From NCBI GenBank assembly GCA_965222705.1, contig CBDCUO010000035.1:62001-126000 (forward strand): a DNA stretch of 64,000 nt. The letters are read 5' to 3'. The notes under the pieces were generated by a model. The model was not told the DNA's origin. It did not search any database and saw nothing but the letters and a program-made list of their open reading frames with translations. This stretch comes from JAFMDF01 sp965222705 (lineage in GTDB: Bacteria; Bacteroidota; Bacteroidia; Chitinophagales; Saprospiraceae). Made by a program: the position numbers and the translations under genes. Positions 9,655 to 17,546 of this stretch are shown here, one piece after another. The first letter of the stretch is position 1. Every line of letters begins with the position of its first letter.

Positions 9655-10022
9655 AATGTTCAGTTCTTCTGGTTCTAATAAAAATTCAAGTAACGTAAAT
9701 ACAGCAGAAGTAATAATGGGAAAATAATTGCTGTACAATTGACATTTTCACACAATATCTGCTATATGCAATTCATTTATTTTTTCAATTTCATTCATTG
9801 AAAAAATAACAAAATAGCCCTATGCGATAATTATCTAAAAGCTATTTGTAGCATAAATGCGCTTGATAAAATATCAAATATCTTCCTTAAACGGTTTTTG
9901 GAAACTGGTGATGGATTGCTAAAGCGAATTGCACCAAGGACGTGTGGGTCCAAAGAAGTGTGTTAAAATGACGGTGCAATTTACATACAATTTAGCAAAA
10001 ATCCAATATACTTAAGGTCGGT
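9655..10022. other. Non-coding gap upstream of the peroxidase gene, with a stem-loop at 9927-9981
   Basis: This AT-rich spacer holds no convincing gene. AATTGCACC (9927-9935) pairs perfectly with GGTGCAATT (9973-9981) across 37 bases, which contain a smaller GGAC/GTCC hairpin. This could be leader-RNA structure for the peroxidase mRNA or an unannotated small RNA. The rest is featureless to me. Confidence 0.3.
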
Positions 10023-10071
10023 TTTTTTCTAAACGAAGAACAATCATAGATGTTCAGGATTTTAGAAAAAA
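10023..10071. repeat. Nested inverted repeat
   Basis: TTTTTTCTAAA (10023-10033) pairs with TTTAGAAAAAA (10061-10071), and GAACA with TGTTC inside. It is probably a second 3' hairpin behind the amidohydrolase transcript, or a binding site; no protein coding is seen across it. Confidence 0.4.
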
Positions 10072-10108
10072 TATAGTTTAATTTTTTATGAAATGGTCTA
10101 GACAAAAT

Positions 10109-10130
10109 AAGCCTTTTTTACCAAAGGCTT
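10109..10130 (-). terminator. Terminator of the amidohydrolase gene
   Basis: A perfect 8-bp stem (AAGCCTTT/AAAGGCTT, 6-base loop) begins immediately after the amidohydrolase stop and is followed on the minus strand by ATTTTG. Confidence 0.7.
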
Positions 10131-11711
10131 CTACTTCATTCCAGGCTGCTTTATTTCAAATGCCTCTTTCTTTTTTTGTGCCTCGACCATTACTTTTACA
10201 TCCTCTAATAATTGTTTAGAATCATAAATAATGCCATCTTTAATGGTATATTTAACGCCCCCTACCCGAACCACCTCGTTATCATTGGTCAATTTTATTG
10301 CTCCTGTTCCATATAATACCTTCAGGTTTTGCAAGGGGTTTTCTTCGATAATAATTAAATCCGCCAATTTTCCAACCTCTACGGTCCCGATTTCTTTGTC
10401 TAATCCTAATGCTTCTGCTCCATTTAGGGTAGCTGATCGAATCACTTCTAAGGGGTGAAAGCCGGCTTCTCTCAGCAACTCCAATTCTCGAATATAAGCA
10501 AAACCATAGAGTTGATAAATAAAGCCCGAATCGGAACCTGCCGTCACTCGCCCCCCTCTATTTTTATATTCCCGAATAAAGGTCATCCATAATTGATAGT
10601 TTCTCTTCCAGGCGACTTCTTCCTCCGTTCCCCAATAATGCCAGTAAGAGCCATGAGAAATTTTGCTCGGTGAATAAAAACGCCAAAGCGAGGGCATCGT
10701 ATAGGTTTCGTGCCATTCCAGTCGGCGGGTCTTATGCAAATCTCTGCTCGCTTCGTATATGTTAAACGTAGGGTCAATCGTAAAATCCAAATCCAGCAAT
10801 TCCTGCATGACCTTATTCCAATGATCGCTATATGGAACAGCGGCTTGCTTCCAAAGTCGGCCAGCTTCTCCAAAGCGATGCTGTTCATTTTGATAATTAT
10901 AGTCCAATGGATAGTCTTGTACCGTTTTATCTGAAAACAAAGCTTCCGGCAAGCCATACCAATGCTCCATAGAGGTCAGGCCTGCCCGCGCGGAATGCAG
11001 CACATTCCACCTGCCTACATTCATTTGAGCATGGTGGCAAGCGGAGCGCAGTCCCAGTTTTTTATTTTCCATCAAGGCAGCAGCCATAATTGCTGGCGGT
11101 GCGCCAAAAAACTTGATACCATCAGCTCCTTTTTTGGCATTTTCCCGCACCCATTCTCGTGCCATTTCGGGCGTGCTGATTGGTTGTTTGCTTCCCATGC
11201 CAAAGGCGGTATAAGCTTCAATTCTGGGGGCTGTGATTTCGTTTTTATTGCTTCGTTCTTTGTGCTCCAGCACCCAATCCAGACCATTGCCACAGGAAGG
11301 ATCCCGAATGGTCGTAATTCCATGCGCCATCCACAGTTTAAACACATACGCTGCGTCCGCACCTTGCGCCTTACCGCCAATGTGCCCGTGCATATCTATA
11401 AAGCCCGGCAGTAAATACATCCCTTCGCAATTTAGTTCTTTACCGCCCTCCCCCAATTTTGGTCGTCTTTTGTCATCAATTTCTACATCGGGATAGCCCA
11501 CTATTTGTACATTCTTAATGCGATTGCCTTCTACAACAATATCCACCGGGCCAATGGGCGGGGCAAGGTTTCCATTGATTAAGGTGACACCTCTGATAAT
11601 CAATTGAGAAAAAGGGCCTTCTCCTTCCTGGCGATCTGGCGATTTTTCAACCTGAGCAAGTGTTTGAAAACTAAGTATTAAAAAACAAAAAATTGATAGT
11701 AATTTATTCAT
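10131..11711 (-). CDS. Secreted amidohydrolase-superfamily metal-dependent hydrolase
   Basis: Predicted exported metal-dependent hydrolase of cyclic amides, dipeptides or similar C-N bonds. A signal peptide covers residues 1-20 (MNKLLSIFCFLILSFQTLAQ). The amidohydrolase barrel has the HxH metal pair at His108/His110 (GFIDMHGHIGG), a likely carboxylated Lys200 (DGIKFFGAPP), further histidines at 226-227 and 250 (SMEHWYGLP), and Asp394 (TAGSDSG). The C-terminal strand region VEVGKLADLIIIEENPL is typical of the imidazolonepropionase/prolidase-like group. The length of 526 is somewhat long because of an insert around 280-375. It is a single-gene transcript ending in a hairpin. The substrate cannot be read from sequence. 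Confidence 0.9.
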   Translation of the reverse strand: MNKLLSIFCFLILSFQTLAQVEKSPDRQEGEGPFSQLIIRGVTLINGNLAPPIGPVDIVVEGNRIKNVQIVGYPDVEIDDKRRPKLGEGGKELNCEGMYLLPGFIDMHGHIGGKAQGADAAYVFKLWMAHGITTIRDPSCGNGLDWVLEHKERSNKNEITAPRIEAYTAFGMGSKQPISTPEMAREWVRENAKKGADGIKFFGAPPAIMAAALMENKKLGLRSACHHAQMNVGRWNVLHSARAGLTSMEHWYGLPEALFSDKTVQDYPLDYNYQNEQHRFGEAGRLWKQAAVPYSDHWNKVMQELLDLDFTIDPTFNIYEASRDLHKTRRLEWHETYTMPSLWRFYSPSKISHGSYWHYWGTEEEVAWKRNYQLWMTFIREYKNRGGRVTAGSDSGFIYQLYGFAYIRELELLREAGFHPLEVIRSATLNGAEALGLDKEIGTVEVGKLADLIIIEENPLQNLKVLYGTGAIKLTNDNEVVRVGGVKYTIKDGIIYDSKQLLEDVKVMVEAQKKKEAFEIKQPGMK

Positions 11712-11842
11712 ACGATGACTTTATACTAATTTTCTTCGCTGCACAAAAATAACAAAGTCTGGCTTATTCCTGCTTTTTTTTCTACTAACAATTTTAATGA
11801 ATTATCTTTACCATAATCATTGTTCAATCAATCTTCTAAAAA

Positions 11843-12760
11843 ATGAAATATCTCTCATTATTCTTGTCGCTTTTACTAATTTATGCCTGCGAAGAAACGA
11901 CTAACTCTACCCATCACTCACCTATTAGTGCTCAAAATGTTTCCAAAAAAGTTGAATTAAAAAAAGACTGCCCGTTAAGCGGTGAATTATTGGAAGAAAA
12001 TCAGGTCTTTCTAAAAAAACAGGCAAAAATGCTTCGAATAATAGCAGATTCTTCGACTTATGACGATCATTACGGCAACAGTCATCGAGTATTAGAATTA
12101 TATGATTTGCACAACTGCCAGCTTGAATTGCGGCTAGTATTGCCCGTTAATAAAAGTCCAGATTTTCCCTATTATTTAGCAGATATTAATTATAATAATC
12201 ACAGCAAAGTAGTCGCTATTAAAGGGGCAGAAACGGTTTATTGTTTCGATATAGTTTCCCGAAAAATGCTACCTATGCTGCTTCCAAAATTTAAAAACGA
12301 AAGGCTGGCAGTAGATGCTTCCTCCGGCCAAATCATACGACTGGAATTGTGGGAAGATTTTTTGATCGGGTTTGCACAGGATAAAGGAGTCTTTGTCTTT
12401 GACATACAAAATCTCTCCAAACCTCGCCCTGTGCTACCTTTTGCAGAATATGCTCTGGGAGAAACTCGTTTCAGTTCTTTATTTTTACTGCCTTCTGATA
12501 GAAAAAAACACCAGGTCATCCTACCTGAATATGACTGGGAGGAAGAAACTTTTTCCATTAACCCTCTATTGAAAAAACCAATTGCCTTAAGCCAGGAAAT
12601 TTCCAAAAGTGCATTGGACAATCGTTTCATCGTCCTTCGCCAACAGAAAAATAATCATGCAATAGCAGTTGATATGCAAAAAAGGATAAACCTTCCTCTA
12701 TCTGACGACATTAAAAATAAAAATACCAAGAAAATCTTGGAATGGCTGAAAAAGCAATAG
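11843..12760 (+). CDS. Lipoprotein of unknown function
   Basis: I do not recognise this 305-residue protein. It starts with a clear lipoprotein signal (MKYLSLFLSLLLIYAC, Cys16), so it is probably anchored in the envelope. The rest alternates beta-rich stretches (LELYDLHNCQLELRLVLP, AVDASSGQIIRLELWEDFL, GVFVFDIQNL) of the kind seen in beta-propeller or WD-like folds, without a recognisable repeat signature. It is upstream of the YeeE/YedE pair on the same strand, but a Crp/Fnr-type operator lies in the 97-bp gap, so the pair probably has its own promoter. Confidence 0.75.
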   Translation: MKYLSLFLSLLLIYACEETTNSTHHSPISAQNVSKKVELKKDCPLSGELLEENQVFLKKQAKMLRIIADSSTYDDHYGNSHRVLELYDLHNCQLELRLVLPVNKSPDFPYYLADINYNNHSKVVAIKGAETVYCFDIVSRKMLPMLLPKFKNERLAVDASSGQIIRLELWEDFLIGFAQDKGVFVFDIQNLSKPRPVLPFAEYALGETRFSSLFLLPSDRKKHQVILPEYDWEEETFSINPLLKKPIALSQEISKSALDNRFIVLRQQKNNHAIAVDMQKRINLPLSDDIKNKNTKKILEWLKKQ

Positions 12761-12767
12761 CTGCTAA

Positions 12768-12789
12768 TTTTGTGACAAGTATCACAAAA
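12768..12789 (+). promoter_or_regulatory. Crp/Fnr-family operator upstream of the sulfur-uptake pair
   Basis: TTTTGTGA-CAAGTA-TCACAAAA is a perfect 8-bp inverted repeat with 6-base spacing and contains the full Crp half-sites TGTGA/TCACA. It lies 69-90 bp before the first YeeE/YedE ATG, a position suited to activation. A Crp/Fnr-family regulator not in this window is the likely binder. Confidence 0.65.
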
Positions 12790-12857
12790 GTTTTTCGAGA
12801 TTCCATCTAGTTTTATATTTTTTAACTTAGTAATTCAACTTAAAACTTATTTCCACA

Positions 12858-13439
12858 ATGGTAGAATTTATTAGCCAACCTTGGCATTGGTCTATCTCTG
12901 GTTTAATGATTGCGCTAGTTATGTTTTTATTAATCTATCTAGGGCAGCGATTTGGAGTATCTTCTTCTTTCAGGGCTTTGTGCTCACTCAGCGGAGTAGG
13001 AAAATCTGTCAGCTATTTTAATTACGACTGGAAATCTCACGATTGGTTGTTAACTTTTATTATCGGAGGGATTATCGGCGGCAGCATAGCCACTAATTGG
13101 CTTCCAAGTCCCGAACCTGTTCAAATTTCCGCTGCAACCGTAACAGATTTAACCACCTTAGGGGTAAAAGTCCCCACAGCGATTTCTGAAGGTACGGGTT
13201 ATTTGCCACTCGATTTGTTCAGTTTTGAAAAGCTAAGCTCCCTACAAGGCTTTATTTTAATGATTTTGGGTGGCTTTTTCATAGGTTTTGGCACGCGCTG
13301 GGCGGGCGGATGTACCTCTGGTCATGCTATCACTGGTTTGTCCAATTTACAATTGCCTTCTTTGGCAGCTGTTATTGGTTTTTTCATAGGGGGATTGTTG
13401 ATGACTCATGTATTATTACCAATTATTCTTGCCCTGTAA
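12858..13439 (+). CDS. YeeE/YedE family membrane protein (N-terminal half protein)
   Basis: Integral membrane protein of the YeeE/YedE sulfur-transport family (thiosulfate or other sulfur species), about five membrane segments in 193 residues. The diagnostic segment is GTRWAGGCTSGHAITGL with its conserved cysteine, followed by the glycine-rich final helix GFFIGGLLM. Single-chain relatives hold two such units; here the second unit is the next gene, so this is half of a bipartite (PmpA/PmpB-like) transporter. The Crp/Fnr-type site upstream suggests control by redox, sulfur or carbon signals. The family is secure; the exact substrate is inferred. Confidence 0.9.
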   Translation: MVEFISQPWHWSISGLMIALVMFLLIYLGQRFGVSSSFRALCSLSGVGKSVSYFNYDWKSHDWLLTFIIGGIIGGSIATNWLPSPEPVQISAATVTDLTTLGVKVPTAISEGTGYLPLDLFSFEKLSSLQGFILMILGGFFIGFGTRWAGGCTSGHAITGLSNLQLPSLAAVIGFFIGGLLMTHVLLPIILAL

Positions 13440-13540
13440 AATTTAAAAACCTCTGTACTTATGGGGCAAATTGAGGTATGTAAAAAACCAGAAAGAAGCA
13501 ACAGACTAAAGTTTATTATATAGTTTCAAAAAATCTATAA

Positions 13541-13954
13541 ATGCGACTACTAAATTTTTTATTGACAGGTATCTTATTTGGAATTGTTATGACCAAATCG
13601 GAAGCCATTTCTTGGTTTAGAATTCAAGAAATGTTCCGTTTTCAAAGTTTCCACATGTATGGCATCATTGGCGTAGCCGTAATAGCCGGAGCGTTTATAC
13701 ACTGGGTGATTAAAAAGAGTCATTTAAAAAATATTGAAGGTCAAATCATTGAATTTTCAGACAAGCCTAAAACATATAAAGCCAGCTTACTGGGGGGCAC
13801 ACTATTTGGGCTAGGCTGGGCGATGACTGGTGCTTGTCCCGGACCGCTCTACACCTTGCTAGGGCACGGTTTTTGGATAATTTTAGTAGTTATTGCTAGC
13901 GCATTACTAGGTACTTTTACTTACGGAGCTTTAAGAAGTAAACTACCCCATTGA
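13541..13954 (+). CDS. YeeE/YedE family membrane protein (C-terminal half protein)
   Basis: Second half of the bipartite sulfur transporter, 137 residues with about four membrane segments. The diagnostic motif is GWAMTGACPGPLYTLLG, with the conserved cysteine that in YeeE homologues relays thiosulfate through the channel. It follows the first half by 101 bp on the same strand and presumably forms a complex with it. The N-terminus (MRLLNFLLTGILFGIVMTKSEA) is a membrane helix rather than a cleaved signal. Confidence 0.9.
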   Translation: MRLLNFLLTGILFGIVMTKSEAISWFRIQEMFRFQSFHMYGIIGVAVIAGAFIHWVIKKSHLKNIEGQIIEFSDKPKTYKASLLGGTLFGLGWAMTGACPGPLYTLLGHGFWIILVVIASALLGTFTYGALRSKLPH

Positions 13955-14177
13955 CTATTCTCAGTTTTTACTCTTTTGAAAATGGTCAATCTGGTTGAAA
14001 AATTAGTTTTTAAGACGAATATGCTTAAATTTAATTCTTTGGCAAAATTTTGTCAATTGCTTATTTTAATAAATAGATTCAAAGACAATTCATTTATTTT
14101 TGAAAAATAAAGGAGTGACCAAATCAGTCGTACCATCCTTATTTATATTTTGAAGTCCTATTTTGCATCTAACTGCT

Positions 14178-15233
14178 ATGAATCCACTGAAACACAAAAT
14201 AAGCATTCTCCTTCTTTTAGCATTTTTAACGAGCTGTGAAAAAGAAACCCCTGTCATCATAAATCCCTCACCCACCGAAGAAGCTACAGAGGGGCTATAT
14301 ATCGGATTTTATAACCTCGAAAACCTGTTTGATACCCAAGATGACCCCGCCAACCCTAATGATGAAGAGTTCACACCAACTGGTCCCAAAAACTGGACAG
14401 CAGAACGCTACCAACACAAACTCGCTAATATAGGAAAGGTGATGGAAGGGATGGATTTTCCTTTTTTATTTGGTGTGTGCGAAGTAGAAAATAAAATAGT
14501 TTTGCAAGACCTGACCCAGTCTGTGCGTCTAAAAGATAAAAATTATCATTTTGTCCATGAAGATTCTCCCGATTTTCGAGGGATTGATGTAGCACTATTA
14601 TACCAAACGGATGTATTTCAGGTTCGTTCTTGGGAAACCATTCCAGTAATCATTCCCCCAAGTATATCTCCTCATGCTTCAACCAGAGATATTTTAAAAG
14701 TCGCCGGCACTTTTAATAATATAGACATTTATATATACATCAATCACTGGCCATCCAGGTCTGGGGGTATTGAAGAAACGGAGGGAAAAAGATTATTTGC
14801 AGCGAGGATATTAAAAGAGAAAATAGATCAACTGCTTAAAAATGAGCCTGCCGCAAATGTTTTAATAATGGGAGACTTCAATGATGAGCCGGACAATAAA
14901 AGCCTAAAAGAAGTTTTAAACGTTCAGATCGAAAAAAAACAAGCAATGGATAATCAGCTATATAATTGTACGATGGCCGCTATGAATCAAGGGAAAGGTT
15001 CTTATAATTTTCGAGGCGATTGGCAGATGATTGACCAAATAATTGCCTCTGGGCATTTTATTGATCCAAACCGTCCCGTTTACATCTCTTCATTCGATAT
15101 TTACAGAGATAACATGCTTTTATTCAACCATCCAGAGTATGGCCTTTCTCCAGACCGAACCTACGGTGGAGATGTTTATTATGGTGGCTTTAGCGATCAT
15201 TTACCCGTTTTTGTGGAAATAAAAGCAGAATAA
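14178..15233 (+). CDS. Endonuclease/exonuclease/phosphatase-fold lipoprotein
   Basis: Exported member of the EEP (DNase I-like) fold, probably a nuclease or phosphodiesterase. I take the ATG at 14178 rather than the TTG at 14163; it gives a lipoprotein signal ending FLTSC. Fold motifs are FYNLENLFDTQDDP near the start, CEVENK for the metal-binding Glu, the NHWPSRSGG segment, LIMGDFNDEP for the catalytic Asp/Asn pair, and the final FSDHLPVFV with the catalytic Asp-His. All active-site residues of the family appear present. The length of 351 is typical of Bacteroidota secreted EEP proteins. It may help scavenge nucleic acids or phosphate. Confidence 0.88.
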   Translation: MNPLKHKISILLLLAFLTSCEKETPVIINPSPTEEATEGLYIGFYNLENLFDTQDDPANPNDEEFTPTGPKNWTAERYQHKLANIGKVMEGMDFPFLFGVCEVENKIVLQDLTQSVRLKDKNYHFVHEDSPDFRGIDVALLYQTDVFQVRSWETIPVIIPPSISPHASTRDILKVAGTFNNIDIYIYINHWPSRSGGIEETEGKRLFAARILKEKIDQLLKNEPAANVLIMGDFNDEPDNKSLKEVLNVQIEKKQAMDNQLYNCTMAAMNQGKGSYNFRGDWQMIDQIIASGHFIDPNRPVYISSFDIYRDNMLLFNHPEYGLSPDRTYGGDVYYGGFSDHLPVFVEIKAE

Positions 15234-15262
15234 ATTAGTAGTCGAGCAAGCAAGGTGCAACA

Positions 15263-15634
15263 CTAATTTTTCTGAATAATAACTTCTTCTGTTTTACTCC
15301 AGGGCGGTGAAACAATAACCAAAAAAGTCAATGCTCTCTTCTCTGTATTCGTTACGTATTGAACAACCCTTTTAGGCACTAAGATGATATCCCCAGCCTC
15401 TATTTCCGATGATTCTTCACCGATATGAATAATTCCCTTACCGGATAAAATGTAATAGACTTCTGAACTGTTTTCTAAGAAATGTGGAATCGTTGCTGTT
15501 CCCGCCTTGACTTGACAATGTGCCAAACTAAAGCTCAAATCAAGGGGATCATTCTTTGGATGTAGGATTTCTTTTAATAAGGTTTCATCACCTGCTATAA
15601 ATTCCTGCACTTCTTTTAATTTTTTTAAGAACAT
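15263..15634 (-). CDS. Cupin-domain protein
   Basis: Small single-domain cupin of 123 residues. Cupin motif 1 is represented by PHFLENSSEVYYILSGKG and motif 2 by GDIILVPKRVVQYVTN, lacking part of the classical His/Glu metal set (one His kept in motif 1). Such proteins can be sugar-binding, isomerase-like or sensor domains; here no partner indicates a function. It is convergent with the EEP-fold gene and divergent from the LolD-type gene. Confidence 0.8.
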   Translation of the reverse strand: MFLKKLKEVQEFIAGDETLLKEILHPKNDPLDLSFSLAHCQVKAGTATIPHFLENSSEVYYILSGKGIIHIGEESSEIEAGDIILVPKRVVQYVTNTEKRALTFLVIVSPPWSKTEEVIIQKN

Positions 15635-15702
15635 TTTTATCGTTTTGGTAAAATAGAAATTCTATTTTTGGTTTTTGATTCCGTACAGACTTTTGAAAAA
15701 AT

Positions 15703-16371
15703 ATGCTGCAAGCAACGAATATTCACAAATCCTATAATCAACTCCACGTCCTGAAAGGTGTCAATTTTTCAGTCCAAAAAGGCGAAATTGTATCCATCAT
15801 CGGCAAATCAGGAGCTGGCAAAAGTACACTTTTACATATAATCGGCACTCTAGATACAGCAGACGAAGGAAGTGTCTTATTTGAGGAAAGAGAAATTTCC
15901 AAACTAAAATCCAAGGAATTAGCCATTTTTCGCAATCAGCATATTGGCTTCATCTTTCAGTTTCACCACTTATTACCAGAATTCACCGCTTTAGAAAATG
16001 TGTGTATTCCTGGATTTATACAAAAAATGCCAGAATCAAAAGTAAAAAAAAGGGCGAAAGAACTCCTCGACTATCTCGGTTTATCTGATCGCCTGACTCA
16101 TAAGCCTAGTCAGTTGTCAGGTGGTGAGCAACAGCGAGTAGCTGTAGCTAGATCTCTCATTAATAGTCCAAAAATTGTATTCGCTGACGAACCGTCCGGC
16201 AATTTAGATTCTACGTCTTCTCAAGAATTGCACCAGTTGCTTTTCAAATTGAGAGATGATTTTCATCAAACTTTTGTTATTGTTACTCATAATGAAGAAT
16301 TGGCAGCTATGAGTGATCGAAAAATGGAAATGCAAGACGGCCTGCTCAAAGATTCATACAACGGGCTTTAG
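15703..16371 (+). CDS. lolD: LolD-type ABC transporter ATP-binding protein
   Basis: ATPase of the MacB/LolD class, which powers lipoprotein release from the inner membrane or a related envelope extrusion process. All nucleotide-binding motifs are intact: Walker A GKSGAGKST (about 37-45), Q-loop IFQFHHLLPEFTALENV, signature LSGGEQQRVAVARSL, Walker B VFADEPSGNLD and the switch His in VIVTHNEEL. The length of 222 is usual. The membrane partner (LolC/E) is not adjacent, which is common in Bacteroidota. With so many lipoproteins nearby, the LolD role is plausible, but a MacB- or FtsE-like role cannot be excluded. Confidence 0.85.
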   Translation: MLQATNIHKSYNQLHVLKGVNFSVQKGEIVSIIGKSGAGKSTLLHIIGTLDTADEGSVLFEEREISKLKSKELAIFRNQHIGFIFQFHHLLPEFTALENVCIPGFIQKMPESKVKKRAKELLDYLGLSDRLTHKPSQLSGGEQQRVAVARSLINSPKIVFADEPSGNLDSTSSQELHQLLFKLRDDFHQTFVIVTHNEELAAMSDRKMEMQDGLLKDSYNGL

Positions 16372-16482
16372 TCCCACGTTGATCCTACCATTATATGAAC
16401 TTAGGGCATATCTAAAAAATAAAATGAGCTTGACAAACCAGCATCCTATTTTTTTCATCAGGAGTGGTCGAAATTCTTTTTT

Positions 16483-16956
16483 ATGAAAATCGAGTATTGG
16501 TTTATTGGTAAAACAAAAGCGGCCTATTTGAGGGAAGGAATGTCCATTTTTGAAAAACGGCTCCGTCGGTATTTAAAACTACAAATGATAATAATTTCGG
16601 ATATTAAAAATGCAAAAAACCTTAGCCCTGAGAAAATTAAAGAAAAGGAGGGAGAAAAAGTTTTAGCTAAGCTCGATAAAAAGGATTACCTGATATTATT
16701 GGATGAAAAAGGTAAGTCATTTACTTCCAAACAGTTTGCCCAATTTCTCTATCAACAATTACAACAGCCTTATTCCAAAGCTATTTTTCTCGTTGGCGGA
16801 GTTTATGGGTTTTCACCAAAGGTATATGAACGGGCAAACCAGCAAATCGCCTTGTCCAATATGACCTTCTCTCACCAAATGGCCCGATTGTTTTTTTTAG
16901 AACAGTTGTATAGGGCAATGACCATTTTAAGAAATGAGCCTTACCACAATGACTAA
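16483..16956 (+). CDS. rlmH: 23S rRNA (pseudouridine1915-N3)-methyltransferase
   Basis: SPOUT-fold methyltransferase that methylates pseudouridine 1915 in helix 69 of 23S rRNA using S-adenosylmethionine. The 157-residue length and the C-terminal knot are diagnostic: FLVGGVYGFSPKVYERA for the cofactor loop and MTFSHQMARLFFLEQLYRA, then RNEPYHND at the end. The start MKIEYWFIGKT is standard. It lies 111 bp after the LolD-type gene and converges with a small lipoprotein gene 21 bp away. Confidence 0.96.
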   Translation: MKIEYWFIGKTKAAYLREGMSIFEKRLRRYLKLQMIIISDIKNAKNLSPEKIKEKEGEKVLAKLDKKDYLILLDEKGKSFTSKQFAQFLYQQLQQPYSKAIFLVGGVYGFSPKVYERANQQIALSNMTFSHQMARLFFLEQLYRAMTILRNEPYHND

Positions 16957-16977
16957 AGCAAGCTTGTTATAAGTATT

Positions 16978-17397
16978 TTATTCGTGATTGATGGCTGGGG
17001 ATTGAGGATTGGGGTGTTCACTAATAGCAGTCTTTTCTAGCGTAAAAACAAAATCGTAACCCCGTAACTGAGTGGAAATTTTCAAATTGGCCGCCGTTAA
17101 TTCATGGATAGCATAACGCACTTTTACATCATTGACAATTGTCTGAATGATTGCATTTTCTTCCAACGTATAAGGGCTATCCATTGCTCCTCTAATGGGC
17201 AGGTTAGTAGACATCTTTTCTGGGCTAAAAATAAAATAAGTGCCTTCTAGGGATTCAGTAATTTTGCCATTTCGAATGCCTTCCACCAAATTCCATTGTC
17301 CGGTTAATAGTTCTTTCTGATTTTCTTTTGTTTTATCAGAACTACATGCAAAAAAAAGGAATAAAAGCCCCCCCAAAAATAATTGATTGAATCTCAT
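16978..17397 (-). CDS. Lipocalin-like lipoprotein
   Basis: Small predicted lipoprotein. I start at the ATG at 17397 (an in-frame ATG at 17433 would put a non-signal stretch ahead of the hydrophobic core); the signal then ends FLFFAC. The mature part begins LLTGQWNLVEGIRNGKI, the usual opening strand of Bacteroidota lipocalin-like domains, followed by beta-rich segments GTYFIFSPEKMST and YDFVFTLEKT. Such domains bind small hydrophobic molecules or have unknown roles. The assignment is from pattern only. Confidence 0.7.
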   Translation of the reverse strand: MRFNQLFLGGLLFLFFACSSDKTKENQKELLTGQWNLVEGIRNGKITESLEGTYFIFSPEKMSTNLPIRGAMDSPYTLEENAIIQTIVNDVKVRYAIHELTAANLKISTQLRGYDFVFTLEKTAISEHPNPQSPAINHE

Positions 17398-17546
17398 ATA
17401 AAACGTTTCTAAACGCATTGCACAAAAGTACAAAACTCTAATTAATGGACAAATATTGCGCTCTTTGCCCGCAATAAAAAACCCAAAAACAACTTTTGTT
17501 TTATATCAATTGTTCTTTTCTATTAGATTTACAGAAAAACGACAAT

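Noticed and set aside
9655..9738. Longer N-terminus for the diheme peroxidase
   Set aside because: It would bury the lipoprotein signal 28 residues inside the protein.
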